DNA of 64,000 nucleotides, taken from contig JAJFFN010000009.1 in assembly GCA_021776635.1 (NCBI GenBank), positions 62,001 to 126,000 of the forward strand, written 5' to 3'. This document shows positions 17,709 to 27,443 of this stretch, in pieces (position 1 is the first letter of the stretch; the number at the start of each line of letters is the position of its first letter). Under the pieces are notes generated by a model. It was not told where the DNA came from. It ran no database searches and saw only the letters and a program-made list of their open reading frames with translations. Both the position numbers and the translations under genes were made by a program. This DNA is from Robiginitomaculum sp. (GTDB lineage: Bacteria > Pseudomonadota > Alphaproteobacteria > Caulobacterales > Maricaulaceae).

Positions 17709-18428
17709 ATGCCAGCTCACAAAAATAAGCCAGAAAAAATTTCCGCGCATATGTTAAAACGGCTCGCAAAACTAGAAGATAATTTACAGTATTCTTTTAC
17801 GGATAAATTTATACTTGAAAAAGCTTTGACACATCCATCCTACGGCGATGGGCGAAGTAAAAAGCCAAATTATGAGCGTTTGGAATTCCTAGGTGACCGC
17901 GTGCTTGGGCTTTTAACAGCAGAACGGCTATTTGCACATAATGATGGTGATGAAGGCAGTATGGCGCGCCGCTTAAATGCGCTGGTTCGCAAGGAAGCCT
18001 GTGCGCGTGTTGCGCGCCGGATTGACCTTGGCGCTCATTTGCTCATGTCACCTTCGGAAATACGGCAAGGGGGGCGAGACAAAACCTCAATTTTAGGGGA
18101 TGCCTGCGAAGCTTTACTTGCAGCCATCTATCTCGACGGTGGGTTGGAAGCCGTTAGTAAGTTATTTGATAAATATTGGCACGATGAATTTGAAAAAGTC
18201 TTCAAGAAAAGCAATAAAGACCCCAAAACGGAGCTACAAGAAAAAGCTTCTGCGCAGGGATACGGCCTTCCTACTTACACTGTAATTGAACGAAGCGGTC
18301 CCGATCACCGGCCTTTATTTGTAATAGAGGTTGACGTAGCTGACCTAGGTGCGGCAAAGGGCACGGGAAAATCAAAAAAAGATGCGGAGCGGTATGCCGC
18401 GCAACATCTTTTGGAAATTTGGCCCTAA
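17709..18428 (+). CDS. rnc: Ribonuclease III
   Basis: A 239-residue double-strand-specific endoribonuclease for rRNA and mRNA processing. The catalytic signature ERLEFLGDRVLGL is at about residues 57-69, and the second acidic cluster is in GDACEALLAAIYLDGG. A C-terminal double-stranded RNA-binding domain ends in GKSKKDAERYAAQHLLE. AAAGGGG lies about 9 bases before the ATG. Fifteen bases separate its stop from era, its usual partner. Confidence 0.95.
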   Translation: MPAHKNKPEKISAHMLKRLAKLEDNLQYSFTDKFILEKALTHPSYGDGRSKKPNYERLEFLGDRVLGLLTAERLFAHNDGDEGSMARRLNALVRKEACARVARRIDLGAHLLMSPSEIRQGGRDKTSILGDACEALLAAIYLDGGLEAVSKLFDKYWHDEFEKVFKKSNKDPKTELQEKASAQGYGLPTYTVIERSGPDHRPLFVIEVDVADLGAAKGTGKSKKDAERYAAQHLLEIWP

Positions 18429-18443
18429 TATAATGACAAAAAC

Positions 18444-19409
18444 ATGAACGACAAACATACAAATGAACAAACAAGGGCAGGCTTTGCTGCTATAATTGGT
18501 GCTCCAAATGCAGGTAAATCGACGCTTGTAAATGCTTTGGTTGGCGAGAAGATTTCGATTGTTACACACAAAATTCAAACAACGCGTTTTCAAGTGCGCG
18601 GGATTGCCATGCACGGAAATGCACAAATAGTTCTTGTCGATACACCGGGTATATTTGAACCAAGGCAGCGTCTTGACCGTTCAATGGTACATGCCGCATG
18701 GAGTGGTGTTGCGGACGCAGACGTCATCGTCCACGTTGTTGATGCGCCGTCCTATTCGAAAGTCCTGCGTCGTGCTGAACCATCAGGGCAAGACAATAAA
18801 TCGGCACAAGATACAGATAGGGTCATTAAAGGATTAGGAAAACGTTCAGGTGAACGCCCAATTTATTTGGCGCTTAATAAAATCGACGAAATCGAGAAAG
18901 AGCATCTTTTGGCGTTGATAAAAACATTTGAAGAAGCCAAAGCTTATTCAGAAATTTTCATGATTTCTGCCCTAAAAGGAAATGGCGTGTCAAAACTTGC
19001 CGCCAAACTTTCCGACAATATGCCAATTGGCCCATATTTATACCCGACTGAGCAAGCAGCGGATATTCCTTTGCGCTTGATGGCGGCAGAGATTACGCGC
19101 GAAAAACTATTTGTACGCTTACACAACGAGCTTCCCTATGCCTCGCATGTTGAGACCGAAAAGTGGACAAATATGAAAAATGGTGACCTTAAAATAGAAC
19201 AAGTTATTTATGTGCGCCGCAAATCTCAAAAACCGATTGTCCTTGGCAAAGGCGGTCAAACCATCAAGCAAATTGGGCAAATGGCGCGGCATGACATGCG
19301 CGAAAGTTTTGGCAAAAAAGTACATTTGTTTTTATTCGTCAAGGTTCGGGAAAGTTGGCATGAGGATCGCAGCAAATATCTAGAGAGCGGTCTTGAATTT
19401 GATGTGTAA
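18444..19409 (+). CDS. era: GTPase Era
   Basis: A 321-residue GTPase with a C-terminal KH domain that binds the 3' end of 16S rRNA and assists 30S assembly. The G motifs are GAPNAGKST, DTPG and NKID, and the KH part includes VLGKGGQTIKQIG. An insert of about 20 residues (roughly residues 110-130, rich in Ser, Gln and Asp) sits between G3 and G4 and makes it slightly longer than E. coli Era. It lies between rnc and recO, the conserved order. Confidence 0.95.
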   Translation: MNDKHTNEQTRAGFAAIIGAPNAGKSTLVNALVGEKISIVTHKIQTTRFQVRGIAMHGNAQIVLVDTPGIFEPRQRLDRSMVHAAWSGVADADVIVHVVDAPSYSKVLRRAEPSGQDNKSAQDTDRVIKGLGKRSGERPIYLALNKIDEIEKEHLLALIKTFEEAKAYSEIFMISALKGNGVSKLAAKLSDNMPIGPYLYPTEQAADIPLRLMAAEITREKLFVRLHNELPYASHVETEKWTNMKNGDLKIEQVIYVRRKSQKPIVLGKGGQTIKQIGQMARHDMRESFGKKVHLFLFVKVRESWHEDRSKYLESGLEFDV

Positions 19410-19424
19410 TGGGTATGACACCTA

Positions 19425-20171
19425 ATGCAGTGGGCGGCAGATGGATATATTTTGTCGGCAAGGCCACACGGCGAAACTTCGGCTATCATCAATGTTTTTA
19501 CCAAAGAACAAGGCCGCCACGCCGGCATAGTACGCGGCGGTCGTTCAAGACGGATGCGTCCCGTATTGCAAGCGGGCAACCAGGTTACAGTAAATTGGAA
19601 TGCGCGCTTGTCTGAACATTTAGGTGTTTTCAAAGTAGAGGCGCTAGATGCGCGCGCCGCGATTTTGATGCAAGACCGAGCAGCCTTGGCAGGATTAAAT
19701 TCGGTTTCGGCTTTGTGTATGCAAGCTTTGCCAGAGCGTGAAGCGCATCCTAAATTATTTGAAGTGTATAAAGTGTTGATGGGACAATTACATGATATAG
19801 ATGTTTGGCCTGCTTTGTATATACGTTTTGAAATGGCATTATTGCAAGCTCTTGGTTATGGTCTTGATTTATCGCAATGTGCAGCGACAAGTTCTACAGA
19901 AAATTTAACACATGTTAGTCCACGTTCAGGCCGCGCCGTTTGTGCAGACGCAGCAAAACCTTACCTGGATAAATTATTAAGATTACCACCATTCTTGCAT
20001 GGGCAAAATAAGATCGAAGAAGGGGATATTGAAGCTGGTCTGATTCTAAGTGGGACGTTCTTGAGAACCCGTGTTTTTCATACGCAGAACCGAGATATGC
20101 CTGAGGCTCGAAATCACTTGCAGTCAGTTTTATTGAAACACTTTAAATTAGAAAATCAGCCAAACCAGTAA
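19425..20171 (+). CDS. recO: DNA repair protein RecO
   Basis: A 248-residue RecO, which with RecR loads RecA onto SSB-coated gaps. The N-terminal OB fold begins MQWAADGYILSARPHGETSAIINVF, and a helical C-terminal domain follows. The start at 19425 is supported by this family-typical N-terminus. It follows era by 15 bases and precedes parC by 56 bases. The C-terminal LRTRVFHTQNRDMPEAR is the usual alphaproteobacterial ending. Confidence 0.93.
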   Translation: MQWAADGYILSARPHGETSAIINVFTKEQGRHAGIVRGGRSRRMRPVLQAGNQVTVNWNARLSEHLGVFKVEALDARAAILMQDRAALAGLNSVSALCMQALPEREAHPKLFEVYKVLMGQLHDIDVWPALYIRFEMALLQALGYGLDLSQCAATSSTENLTHVSPRSGRAVCADAAKPYLDKLLRLPPFLHGQNKIEEGDIEAGLILSGTFLRTRVFHTQNRDMPEARNHLQSVLLKHFKLENQPNQ

Positions 20172-20227
20172 TAGGCCATTTACCTTAAATTCTGTATGGT
20201 GGTTACGAATCATTATTTGGGATTTTC

Positions 20228-22474
20228 ATGAGCGATATAAAAGACGAAATTGGCAGCAATGTAATAGAAGAAAACATCGATGATGCATTGGGATCACGTT
20301 ATCTGGCCTATGCCATGGCGACGATTACCATGCGGGCATTACCCGATGTGCGCGACGGGCTTAAACCTGTGCACAGGCGCATTCTTTATGCTATGCGACA
20401 ACTTAAACTTAACCCTGAGAACGCACCCAAAAAATGCGCGCGAATTGTTGGCGATGTTATGGGACAATACCATCCCCACGGCGATGCATCTATCTATGAT
20501 GCTTTGGTAAAATTATCCCAGTCATTTGCAGCTCGCTATCCGCTCATCAATGGGCAGGGTAATTTCGGAAATATAGACGGCGATAGTGCAGCCGCTATGC
20601 GTTATACCGAAGCGCGGATGACTGCGGCTGGTAAGGCTTTGCTCGACGGGCTTGAGGAAGACGCCGTAGATTTCAGGGCGACCTATAACGAAGAAGACGA
20701 AGAACCAGTTGTGCTGCCAGCTGGCTTTCCCAACTTATTGGCAAATGGGTCTATGGGCATTGCCGTGGGCATGGCAACAGCAATCCCGCCGCACAATGCT
20801 GCGGAAATATGTAATGCGGCTTTGCATCTCATCAAGGCGCCAAGAGCCCGCATTGAGACATTGTTGGAACAGGTTAAGGGGCCTGATTTTCCTACGGGTG
20901 GTATCATTGTTGAACCGCATGAAAATATTATTGAGGCTTATGCAACCGGTCGTGGTGGTTTTAAAGTACGTGCGCGTTGGGAAAAAGAAGATTTAGGACG
21001 TGGGCAGTGGCAAATCGTCGTTACTGAAATCCCTTACCAAGTTCAAAAGTCCCGATTAATTGAAAAATTGGCCGAACTTATTGACGGTAAGAAAAACCCT
21101 TGGCTTGCAGATGTACGCGATGAAAGTGCCGAAGATATTCGGGTTGTTCTAGAGCCTAAAAATAAAAATATCGACCCAGAAATGTTGATGGAAAGCCTTT
21201 TCAAGTCAAGCCAGTTAGAAAACCGGATTAGCCTGAACATGAATGTTTTGGACGCGACAGGAACACCGCGTGTTATGGGCTTGCGCGATGTTATTCAAGC
21301 TTTCCTCGATCACCGCCGTGAAGTGCTTTGCCGTCGTTCGCGTCAACGTCTTGGTAAAATAGAAGACCGTATGGAGATACTTGCGGGTCTGAAAATTGCT
21401 TATCTAAATATTGATGAAGTTATCCGCATTGTTCGTTTTGAGGATAGCCCCAAAGAAGCTTTAATCGCTGCTTTTAATCTAAGCGAGCGGCAAACCGATG
21501 CAATTCTTAATATGCGTTTGCGTGCATTGAACAAGCTACAAGAAATAGAAATTCAAGCAGAATACGATAAGTTAGCAGAAGAGAAATCGCAAGTGGAAGA
21601 GCTCCTCGGTTCTGAAAAACTTCAGTGGGCACGGATCGCCGAACAAGTTCGCGAAATCCGAGATGTTTACGGCCCAAAAACAGAGCTTGGCATGCGGCGC
21701 ACAACATTTGCAGATGAGCCTGATGTGGATTTAGACATGTCGACGGCCTTCATATCCAAAGAGCCCGTGACTGTAGTTTTGTCAAAAATGGGTTGGATAC
21801 GTGCGTTAAAAGGTAAGGTCGAAGACCTTTCCAATTTGAAGTTTAAAGACGGCGACGGCCCTGCTTTTTCTGTTCCCGCCTATACAACAGACAGCATCAT
21901 AATGTTTGCAAGTAACGGTAAATTTTATACGCTTGGGGCAGATAAATTGCCGGGCGGGCGCGGGAACGGCGAACCCATTCGGCTCATGGTTGATTTGGAA
22001 GACGATCATATGCCCATTGGTTTGTTCGTCCACGACCCGCAGCGCGAACTCATTGTGGCCAGCACAGCCGGATATGGCTTCCGCGTTAAAGAAGAAGGAA
22101 TCATTGCGTCTAAACGCGGTGGTAAACAGGTGTTAAACGTTAAAGGGGAGGTTGAGGCATTGCGCTGTATTGCAGTTGGCGGTGAAAAGTTCGCGACGAT
22201 TGGCGAAAACCGTAAAATTTTGATTTACGATGTTGCCGAACTTCCTGTGCTAGGACGTGGTAAAGGTGTTCGGTTGCAAAACTTCAAAGATGGTGGCCTA
22301 AAAGATATGACCACGTTTAAAACTGAAGAAGGCTTGTGTTTTGTCGATGCCTCTGGGCGACGCAACTCTGTTAATGACTGGGAAATCCATCAAGGAAAGC
22401 GCGCACAGGCAGGCCGTATGGCCCCGCGCGGGTTTTCACGCGCCGGAGTTTTTGCAGTAGATAAAACGTTGTAG
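20228..22474 (+). CDS. parC: DNA topoisomerase IV subunit A
   Basis: A 748-residue type IIA topoisomerase subunit that cuts and rejoins DNA to decatenate daughter chromosomes, working with ParE. The active-site Tyr126 sits in [10 protein letters not shown], and the quinolone-determining region upstream ([17 protein letters not shown]) looks wild type. A C-terminal beta-pinwheel region with [15 protein letters not shown] blades follows. It is clearly ParC rather than GyrA by its shorter tail and the lack of a GyrA box. The recO-parC order is usual in alphaproteobacteria. Confidence 0.93.
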   Translation: MSDIKDEIGSNVIEENIDDALGSRYLAYAMATITMRALPDVRDGLKPVHRRILYAMRQLKLNPENAPKKCARIVGDVMGQYHPHGDASIYDALVKLSQSFAARYPLINGQGNFGNIDGDSAAAMRYTEARMTAAGKALLDGLEEDAVDFRATYNEEDEEPVVLPAGFPNLLANGSMGIAVGMATAIPPHNAAEICNAALHLIKAPRARIETLLEQVKGPDFPTGGIIVEPHENIIEAYATGRGGFKVRARWEKEDLGRGQWQIVVTEIPYQVQKSRLIEKLAELIDGKKNPWLADVRDESAEDIRVVLEPKNKNIDPEMLMESLFKSSQLENRISLNMNVLDATGTPRVMGLRDVIQAFLDHRREVLCRRSRQRLGKIEDRMEILAGLKIAYLNIDEVIRIVRFEDSPKEALIAAFNLSERQTDAILNMRLRALNKLQEIEIQAEYDKLAEEKSQVEELLGSEKLQWARIAEQVREIRDVYGPKTELGMRRTTFADEPDVDLDMSTAFISKEPVTVVLSKMGWIRALKGKVEDLSNLKFKDGDGPAFSVPAYTTDSIIMFASNGKFYTLGADKLPGGRGNGEPIRLMVDLEDDHMPIGLFVHDPQRELIVASTAGYGFRVKEEGIIASKRGGKQVLNVKGEVEALRCIAVGGEKFATIGENRKILIYDVAELPVLGRGKGVRLQNFKDGGLKDMTTFKTEEGLCFVDASGRRNSVNDWEIHQGKRAQAGRMAPRGFSRAGVFAVDKTL

Positions 22475-22529
22475 CCTTGCAAATCCGCTAATAATCACTA
22501 TATTATTAGTACACAAAAAGGGGTTTTCC

Positions 22530-23093
22530 ATGACTAGTTTATTCGTAATTCTCGGCAATATTGTTGCTTTAGCTGTTCTTATAATTGGTATTTATAACCG
22601 ATTGGTCGGTTTAAGGCAGACCTGCAACCAAGCTTGGTCTGATATCGAAGTTCAGCTGAAACAGCGCCAAGACTTGGTGCCTAACTTAGTCAAAGTGGTA
22701 AAAGGGTATGCCAAACACGAAAAAAGCACTCTGAAAGAGGTTATCGATGCGCGTAATGCTGCTGTTTCAGCGAAAAGTGTTGGTGATACGGCGGCTAGCG
22801 AAGGTATGCTTACGCAAGCGATTGGAAAGTTGTTCGCTCTAGGCGAAGCTTACCCCGATCTTAAAGCCAATACGAATTTCCTGCAGTTACAAGACGAGCT
22901 TAGTGATGTTGAGAACAAAATCTCTGCTTCGCGGCGTTTTTATAATAATGCGACCCAAGAATATAATACGGGTCGGGAGCAATTTCCTGCAAATATGTTG
23001 GCGGGGCCGTTTAATTTCGGACCGCGCGATTTCTTTGAAAGTGCTGAGGGTCGCGAGAATTTGCAAATCGCACCGGATGTGAGCTTTGATTAA
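22530..23093 (+). CDS. lemA: LemA family protein
   Basis: A 187-residue LemA protein: one N-terminal membrane helix (about residues 5-22) followed by a periplasmic four-helix bundle. The motif QAWSDIEVQLKQRQDLVPNLV and the ending NMLAGPFNFGPRDFFE are diagnostic. LemA proteins are commonly encoded beside an M48 protease, as here, where the protease gene follows after 34 bases. Their exact role is unsettled; they are linked to envelope and protease functions. AAAAAGGGG precedes the ATG. Confidence 0.92.
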   Translation: MTSLFVILGNIVALAVLIIGIYNRLVGLRQTCNQAWSDIEVQLKQRQDLVPNLVKVVKGYAKHEKSTLKEVIDARNAAVSAKSVGDTAASEGMLTQAIGKLFALGEAYPDLKANTNFLQLQDELSDVENKISASRRFYNNATQEYNTGREQFPANMLAGPFNFGPRDFFESAEGRENLQIAPDVSFD

Positions 23094-23127
23094 AGCCATC
23101 ATTAGTTATTAACACTGAGTAAAAGTA

Positions 23128-24177
23128 ATGGGCGCTTACGGTCTTAAAACCCACATTTGGAATAATAATTTTAAGAGCATCTTGTTGCTTGTCATGTTCC
23201 CCGTACTGATATTGGCTTTGGTTTATGCTGGGCTTTTATTATGGGCAGGTTATGCACAAGGCGGGTCAACCCAAGACGGGTTTGCCTATGCTGCAAACAC
23301 ACTCCCCACGGCAATCCCGCTTACATTGGCTGGGGTAGGGGCTTGGTTTAGCGTCGCTTTTATGGGGCATCAGGCCTTGATTGATATGGCGACAAAATCT
23401 AAGTCTGTAACTATTAGCGAGGAACCCCGCGCTTATAAACTACTGGAAAATCTGTGCATATCGCGCGGAATAACAACCCCTCGTTTGAAGATTATTGAAA
23501 CAGATGTGATGAATGCTTTTGCCAGTGGCATTCGTGATAAAAACTATACGATAACGCTGACACGCGGCTTGATGGAAAAATTGGATGATGAAGAGCTTGA
23601 AGCCGTCATTGCCCATGAGCTTTCCCATATTAAAAACAAAGATGTTCGCTTGCTCATAATAGCCGTTATCTTTGTCGGGATAATCTCATTTTTTGGTGAA
23701 GGTGTTGTGCGCGGTATGTTTCGTACCAATATGTCGCGCGCTACACGTTCGCGTAGAAGTGGTGGTGACAATGCAGCCGTTTTAGTTGTAATTGCCGTCG
23801 TAATAATTGTCATTGCATATGGGCTTGCGATGTTGATCCGTTTTTCTTTATCGCGCAAACGCGAATATCTTGCGGATGCTGGCTCAGTGGAGCTCACCAA
23901 AAATCCTGACGCTATGATCCGTGCGCTGCAGAAAATATCAGGGCATGCTAAACTTGATGCACCGGCAGAAGTGCGCGAAATGGCGTTTGAGAACCCACGC
24001 GTCGGTATTTCAGATTTGTTCGCAACCCACCCGCCAATAGAAAAGCGTATCGCTGCTTTGGTAGAATTTGCAGGTGGTAACGACGATACTAAAAGTCGGA
24101 CAAAACGTCCTGCGCCAACATCGCAAAAGCCAAAAAGTGGCAAGATTCCTAATCCATTTGGAAGGCTAGGGCGCTAA
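23128..24177 (+). CDS. M48 family membrane metalloprotease (HtpX-like)
   Basis: A 349-residue membrane zinc protease. Two N-terminal membrane helices (about residues 15-40 and 55-80) precede the zinc motif His163-Glu164-x-x-His167 in HELSH, two more helices follow, and the third ligand Glu246 is in REYLAD. The C-terminal tail is Lys/Pro-rich and probably disordered. HtpX-type enzymes degrade misfolded membrane proteins under envelope stress. Because it follows lemA, this copy belongs to the LemA-associated group rather than being the main HtpX. Confidence 0.9.
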   Translation: MGAYGLKTHIWNNNFKSILLLVMFPVLILALVYAGLLLWAGYAQGGSTQDGFAYAANTLPTAIPLTLAGVGAWFSVAFMGHQALIDMATKSKSVTISEEPRAYKLLENLCISRGITTPRLKIIETDVMNAFASGIRDKNYTITLTRGLMEKLDDEELEAVIAHELSHIKNKDVRLLIIAVIFVGIISFFGEGVVRGMFRTNMSRATRSRRSGGDNAAVLVVIAVVIIVIAYGLAMLIRFSLSRKREYLADAGSVELTKNPDAMIRALQKISGHAKLDAPAEVREMAFENPRVGISDLFATHPPIEKRIAALVEFAGGNDDTKSRTKRPAPTSQKPKSGKIPNPFGRLGR

Positions 24178-24187
24178 ATTTGCATTG

Positions 24188-24700
24188 CTAGCTTGCCAGC
24201 GAATTACAGAGCATTGCGGCGGGCGCAGATTTAGCCTCTGGCGCGTCTAGGGTTTTTACGGCAAATGACGGCGTGAGATCTGGGTCATATTTAATGAGGA
24301 TCATCACGGCTTGGCTAATAACTTCGCCGCGGTTTGCAGCGGTTCTGCGTGTCGCCGTATAGAGGGAAGTTAGAGTTGCATCTGTGGGAAGCACACAGTT
24401 TGAAATTTGTCCAGGGTGTTGGGCTTTCGCACCAAATGCGGTACCGTTTATGGTTCCGTTTACCTTTAAAACCATTGTCATTTCACCTACTGCACCTTGA
24501 GAAAGTACTGTAAAAGGTGCATTTGAGGCAACGACAATTTCGGTGAGACCTGGTGCAATTGGTGTCACGACATGTGCAGCGCGCGGGGCAGCGCTAAATA
24601 TAACGCGGTCAACGATTTGTGCCGCCGCTGGTAGGCCAATACACAGACTAATGGCTTCGAATGCTATCCAGCCTAGAAATATTTTCTTTTTAATACCCAT
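24188..24700 (-). CDS. Hypothetical exported protein
   Basis: A 170-residue protein with a signal peptide (membrane stretch at about residues 6-27, cleavage probably after AAA). The mature part is Ala- and Thr-rich and probably beta-rich, with a pair of cysteines (about residues 113 and 165) that could form a disulfide. I do not recognise the family. An AGAGG site lies 5 bases before the ATG. It converges on the M48 gene with 10 bases between the stops and is divergent from queC, with no evident functional link to either. Confidence 0.7.
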   Translation of the reverse strand: MGIKKKIFLGWIAFEAISLCIGLPAAAQIVDRVIFSAAPRAAHVVTPIAPGLTEIVVASNAPFTVLSQGAVGEMTMVLKVNGTINGTAFGAKAQHPGQISNCVLPTDATLTSLYTATRRTAANRGEVISQAVMILIKYDPDLTPSFAVKTLDAPEAKSAPAAMLCNSLAS

Positions 24701-24759
24701 TCTTACCTCTGTAATTATCCCTATCTGATTCGCTCTTGCATTCAGAACGTTTTCCCATT

Positions 24760-24791
24760 CAAGTTTGATGCCAAGTTTGATGCCAAGTTTT
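24760..24791. repeat. 12-bp tandem repeat upstream of queC
   Basis: The unit CAAGTTTGATGC occurs twice in a row (24760-24771 and 24772-24783), followed by a partial third copy (CAAGTTTT). It lies about 47 bases before the queC start. It does not resemble a preQ1 riboswitch. Confidence 0.7.
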
Positions 24792-24837
24792 AGATAAGAG
24801 GCTAGTCATAGGTGAAAAGACGCGATATAGGGCGGTC

Positions 24838-25563
24838 ATGAACCGCGACACCCAATCCAAAGACAGCAAAGCTCTTGTATTATTCTCCGGTGGGCAGGAT
24901 TCTGCTACCGTGCTTGCGTGGGCTCTGGCACAGTATGATTATGTAGAAACTGTTGGTTTTGATTATGAACAGCGTCATATGGTGGAAATGCAGTGTCGTT
25001 TAGAGGTGCTGGCACAAATCCGCCAGAAATTCCCTAAATGGGCCAATAAGTTGGGTGTAGATAGGGTATTGGATCTTTCTGTTCTCGGTGAAATGAGCAA
25101 TACATCTTTGACCCGTGATATCGCAATTATTGACAGAAAAAACGGGCTACCAAATACATTTGTGCCAGGACGAAACATAATATTTTTAAATTTTGCTGCG
25201 GCTTTGGGCTATAAACAGGGGATACGTAATCTTGTTGCCGGTATGTGCGAGGCGGATTTTTCGGGCTATCCAGACTGTCGCAAAGAAACGTTGGACGCAA
25301 CTATGCTTGCCTTAAATCTTGGTATGGACACTGATTTTACCTTGCATACGCCGTTGATGTTTTTATCAAAATCTGGTGCTTGGCAGTTAGCAAATCAACT
25401 TGGTGGGGAAAAGCTTGTTGCGCTTATCAACCAGTATTCGCATACGTGCTATTTAGGGGAGCGCGGCAAATGCAATGATTGGGGTTTTGGTTGCGGGACG
25501 TGCCCCGCATGTGTTTTACGCGCTAAAGGTTGGACGAAATACACCACTAGTGTTTCAGCATGA
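24838..25563 (+). CDS. queC: 7-cyano-7-deazaguanine synthase
   Basis: A 241-residue ATP-dependent enzyme that converts 7-carboxy-7-deazaguanine to preQ0 in queuosine synthesis. The PP-loop SGGQDSAT lies at about residues 18-25, and the C-terminal zinc-binding cysteines are in [15 protein letters not shown]. Its last four bases (ATGA) overlap the start of queE, so the two enzymes, which act in successive steps, are translationally coupled. The queD and GTP cyclohydrolase genes are not in the window. Confidence 0.95.
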   Translation: MNRDTQSKDSKALVLFSGGQDSATVLAWALAQYDYVETVGFDYEQRHMVEMQCRLEVLAQIRQKFPKWANKLGVDRVLDLSVLGEMSNTSLTRDIAIIDRKNGLPNTFVPGRNIIFLNFAAALGYKQGIRNLVAGMCEADFSGYPDCRKETLDATMLALNLGMDTDFTLHTPLMFLSKSGAWQLANQLGGEKLVALINQYSHTCYLGERGKCNDWGFGCGTCPACVLRAKGWTKYTTSVSA

Positions 25564-26246
25564 CATATTCAGTTAAGGAAATATTCTTGTCTGTACAAGG
25601 AGAGGGCGTACATAGTGGGCGCCCGAGCGTGTTCTTGCGATTTGCGGGCTGTAATCTTTGGTCAGGCCGCGAAAAAGACCGCGCAACAGCCATATGCAAA
25701 TTTTGCGATACAGAATTTGTTGGCATGGACGGCTTGGGCGGTGGACAATTCTTAACGGCTGAAAGTCTTGCGCAAACGGTACTATCCTATTGGCCGGAAG
25801 GGCATCATTTTTCGAGTGAAGATTTGCCATGCGAAACTGCATCTACGCAACCGTGGGTAATTTGTACAGGCGGGGAACCATTGCTGCAACTAGATGTCGA
25901 TTTAATTGCAGCCTTACATAAGGTTGGATTTAAAATTGGAGTTGAGAGTAACGGCACGATCAAAGCCCCAAAAGGCGTTGATTGGTTATGTATTAGCCCG
26001 AAAGCGGACGCGAAGTTGCTGCAAAAAACTGGCGATGAGTTAAAGCTAGTTTACCCACAACCAGAAAACAAACCTGAAGATTATGAACATCTAGATTTCA
26101 AAGTGTTTTCTTTGCAGCCGCGCGATGATAGCTATTTAAACAGCGACAAACGTGGGCAAAACGAAAAAATCGCCTATGAATATTGCACAGCAAATCCGCG
26201 GTGGCGACTAAGCTTACAAACGCATAAATATTTAGGTGTGCGTTAA
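25560..26246 (+). CDS. queE: 7-carboxy-7-deazaguanine synthase
   Basis: A 228-residue radical SAM enzyme that contracts 6-carboxytetrahydropterin to 7-carboxy-7-deazaguanine. The iron-sulfur cysteines are spaced C-X14-C-X2-C (starting at GCNLW near residue 30), the variant known from one QueE branch rather than the canonical CX3CX2C. The substrate-side [20 protein letters not shown] motif and CTGGEP are present. It overlaps queC by four bases. Confidence 0.95.
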   Translation: MTYSVKEIFLSVQGEGVHSGRPSVFLRFAGCNLWSGREKDRATAICKFCDTEFVGMDGLGGGQFLTAESLAQTVLSYWPEGHHFSSEDLPCETASTQPWVICTGGEPLLQLDVDLIAALHKVGFKIGVESNGTIKAPKGVDWLCISPKADAKLLQKTGDELKLVYPQPENKPEDYEHLDFKVFSLQPRDDSYLNSDKRGQNEKIAYEYCTANPRWRLSLQTHKYLGVR

Positions 26247-26251
26247 ATTAA

Positions 26252-26869
26252 CTACTTTAGTGATCTTGCCGTTTTGCGGGCAAATCTATCAATAGCGCGA
26301 TATGCATCTGTCCAAGTTCCGCTGTATTGGGCATCATAAATATCGGTTTCATACCAACCATAGCTTACACGGCCTTTTTGACCAGAAGTATCGACTAGTG
26401 TACCCTCGAATTTTGCACCACCTATACCAAAACTATGCATGGATAGAGACGATTTTTTTGACATTTGTTTAAATGTAGGACGATTGGGACGTGCATCGGT
26501 AATCACAAGGTTAAGTACAGTTGTTGCGTCATCATCAATTGCAAAGCCGCTTTTTACCAATCTGGCTTCCATCTTTTTTTTGAGGCGTTTGGTTAATTTA
26601 TCTAAATCTCTTTGCCCAAAATAACCATTATTGGAAAAACCATTATTGAGAGACCTGCTATTATTCCTGTCGCTTAATTTGGTCGAAAGATTATCTGCCC
26701 GAAAAGCAAGGTCTTCGCCGAGCGTGACATTCACACGCAAATTGCTTGAGGGCGCTTGCAGCGTTGAAGTGAAATGACTGCTATTTTCAGCGATTGCAGG
26801 ACTAGTTACAGCAAGCGCGCCGGCACCAATAGCCGCAATTACTAATGTAGATTTAATAAATTTATTCAT
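26252..26869 (-). CDS. Hypothetical exported protein
   Basis: A 205-residue protein with a signal peptide (about 27 residues, ending in TSPAIAE). The start at 26869 is chosen because GGAG lies 6 bases ahead of it; an in-frame upstream ATG adds only four residues. The mature protein resembles small periplasmic or outer-membrane-associated proteins of the DUF4136/DUF3313 type: a segment predicting mixed alpha/beta with LNLVITDARPNRPT and a Gly-rich VDTSGQKGRVSYGWYETD. I cannot assign a family with confidence. It converges on queE with 5 bases between stops. Confidence 0.65.
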   Translation of the reverse strand: MNKFIKSTLVIAAIGAGALAVTSPAIAENSSHFTSTLQAPSSNLRVNVTLGEDLAFRADNLSTKLSDRNNSRSLNNGFSNNGYFGQRDLDKLTKRLKKKMEARLVKSGFAIDDDATTVLNLVITDARPNRPTFKQMSKKSSLSMHSFGIGGAKFEGTLVDTSGQKGRVSYGWYETDIYDAQYSGTWTDAYRAIDRFARKTARSLK

Positions 26870-26983
26870 TGTGAACTCCAAAACTAAATGACACCCTCAC
26901 TACATTATTACATAATTTTATACTGTTTGCAATTCGTGCTCCAAGTATTATTGGTTACAAATTCGTTAGAAACCCAATCTTAA

Positions 26984-26998
26984 TAGGGACAGACCCTA
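26984..26998. repeat. Short palindrome TAGGG-N5-CCCTA
   Basis: TAGGGACAGACCCTA lies directly after the stop codon of the repeat lipoprotein gene. Near-relatives occur elsewhere in intergenic positions of this window (42-57, 62264-62278). There is no T-run on the relevant strand, so it may be a small dispersed palindrome rather than a terminator. Confidence 0.4.
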
Positions 26999-26999
26999 G

Positions 27000-27443
27000 C
27001 TAGCCTCGGTAAATATCAACCAAAATATCTACAACATTCGCAGCGCCTTGCGCTTGGCTTACATAACCATCTACTTCGGAACGTTGTAATGTCCGGCTAA
27101 CAGAAACGACTTTGCCAGACAAATCGACAACTTGTGTTGTAACGGTAAGCACATTTGCACTTGTATTGAGTGCTGCATTGGTAACGTTAACGGGAACTTT
27201 TGCGACATTATAGGTGCCTTTCCCGGTATAATAAACGCCTTTACCAGCAAACATGCCTGTTTGGTAAGTGACTGTTCCTGCTCCTTTGCCTGTAAAATAT
27301 ACGCCCTTAGTTGCCAGTTCACCGGTTTTGTAAACGGCCTTTACGGGCAGGGTAACGGCTTTACCTGTGACTTTAGCAACTGTGCAGCCACCAAGCAGAG
27401 TAAGCATGCATATAGTCGGTATGATTAGGTTGCGCATAAGCAT
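27000..27443 (-). CDS. Small lipoprotein with YxTGKG repeats, in the polysaccharide export operon
   Basis: A 147-residue predicted lipoprotein (lipobox LLGGC, Cys at about residue 20). The first half of the mature protein is built of short repeats with the pattern V-Y-[FY]-T-G-K-G, about 8-17 residues apart; the second half is a Val/Thr-rich segment. I do not recognise a characterised family. Its ATG follows the Wza-like gene stop with no gap, so it is translated with it and probably works with it in the outer membrane. It could be a pilotin or an accessory of the export channel; that is inference. Confidence 0.75.
   Translation of the reverse strand: MLMRNLIIPTICMLTLLGGCTVAKVTGKAVTLPVKAVYKTGELATKGVYFTGKGAGTVTYQTGMFAGKGVYYTGKGTYNVAKVPVNVTNAALNTSANVLTVTTQVVDLSGKVVSVSRTLQRSEVDGYVSQAQGAANVVDILVDIYRG

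Noticed and set aside
23544..24143. 199-codon open frame on the minus strand within the M48 protease gene
   Set aside because: Antisense shadow of a gene with a complete zinc motif; no promoter, ribosome binding site or recognisable domain.
24701..24837. preQ1 riboswitch ahead of queC
   Set aside because: No preQ1-I or preQ1-II core was recognisable; only a 12-bp tandem repeat is present.
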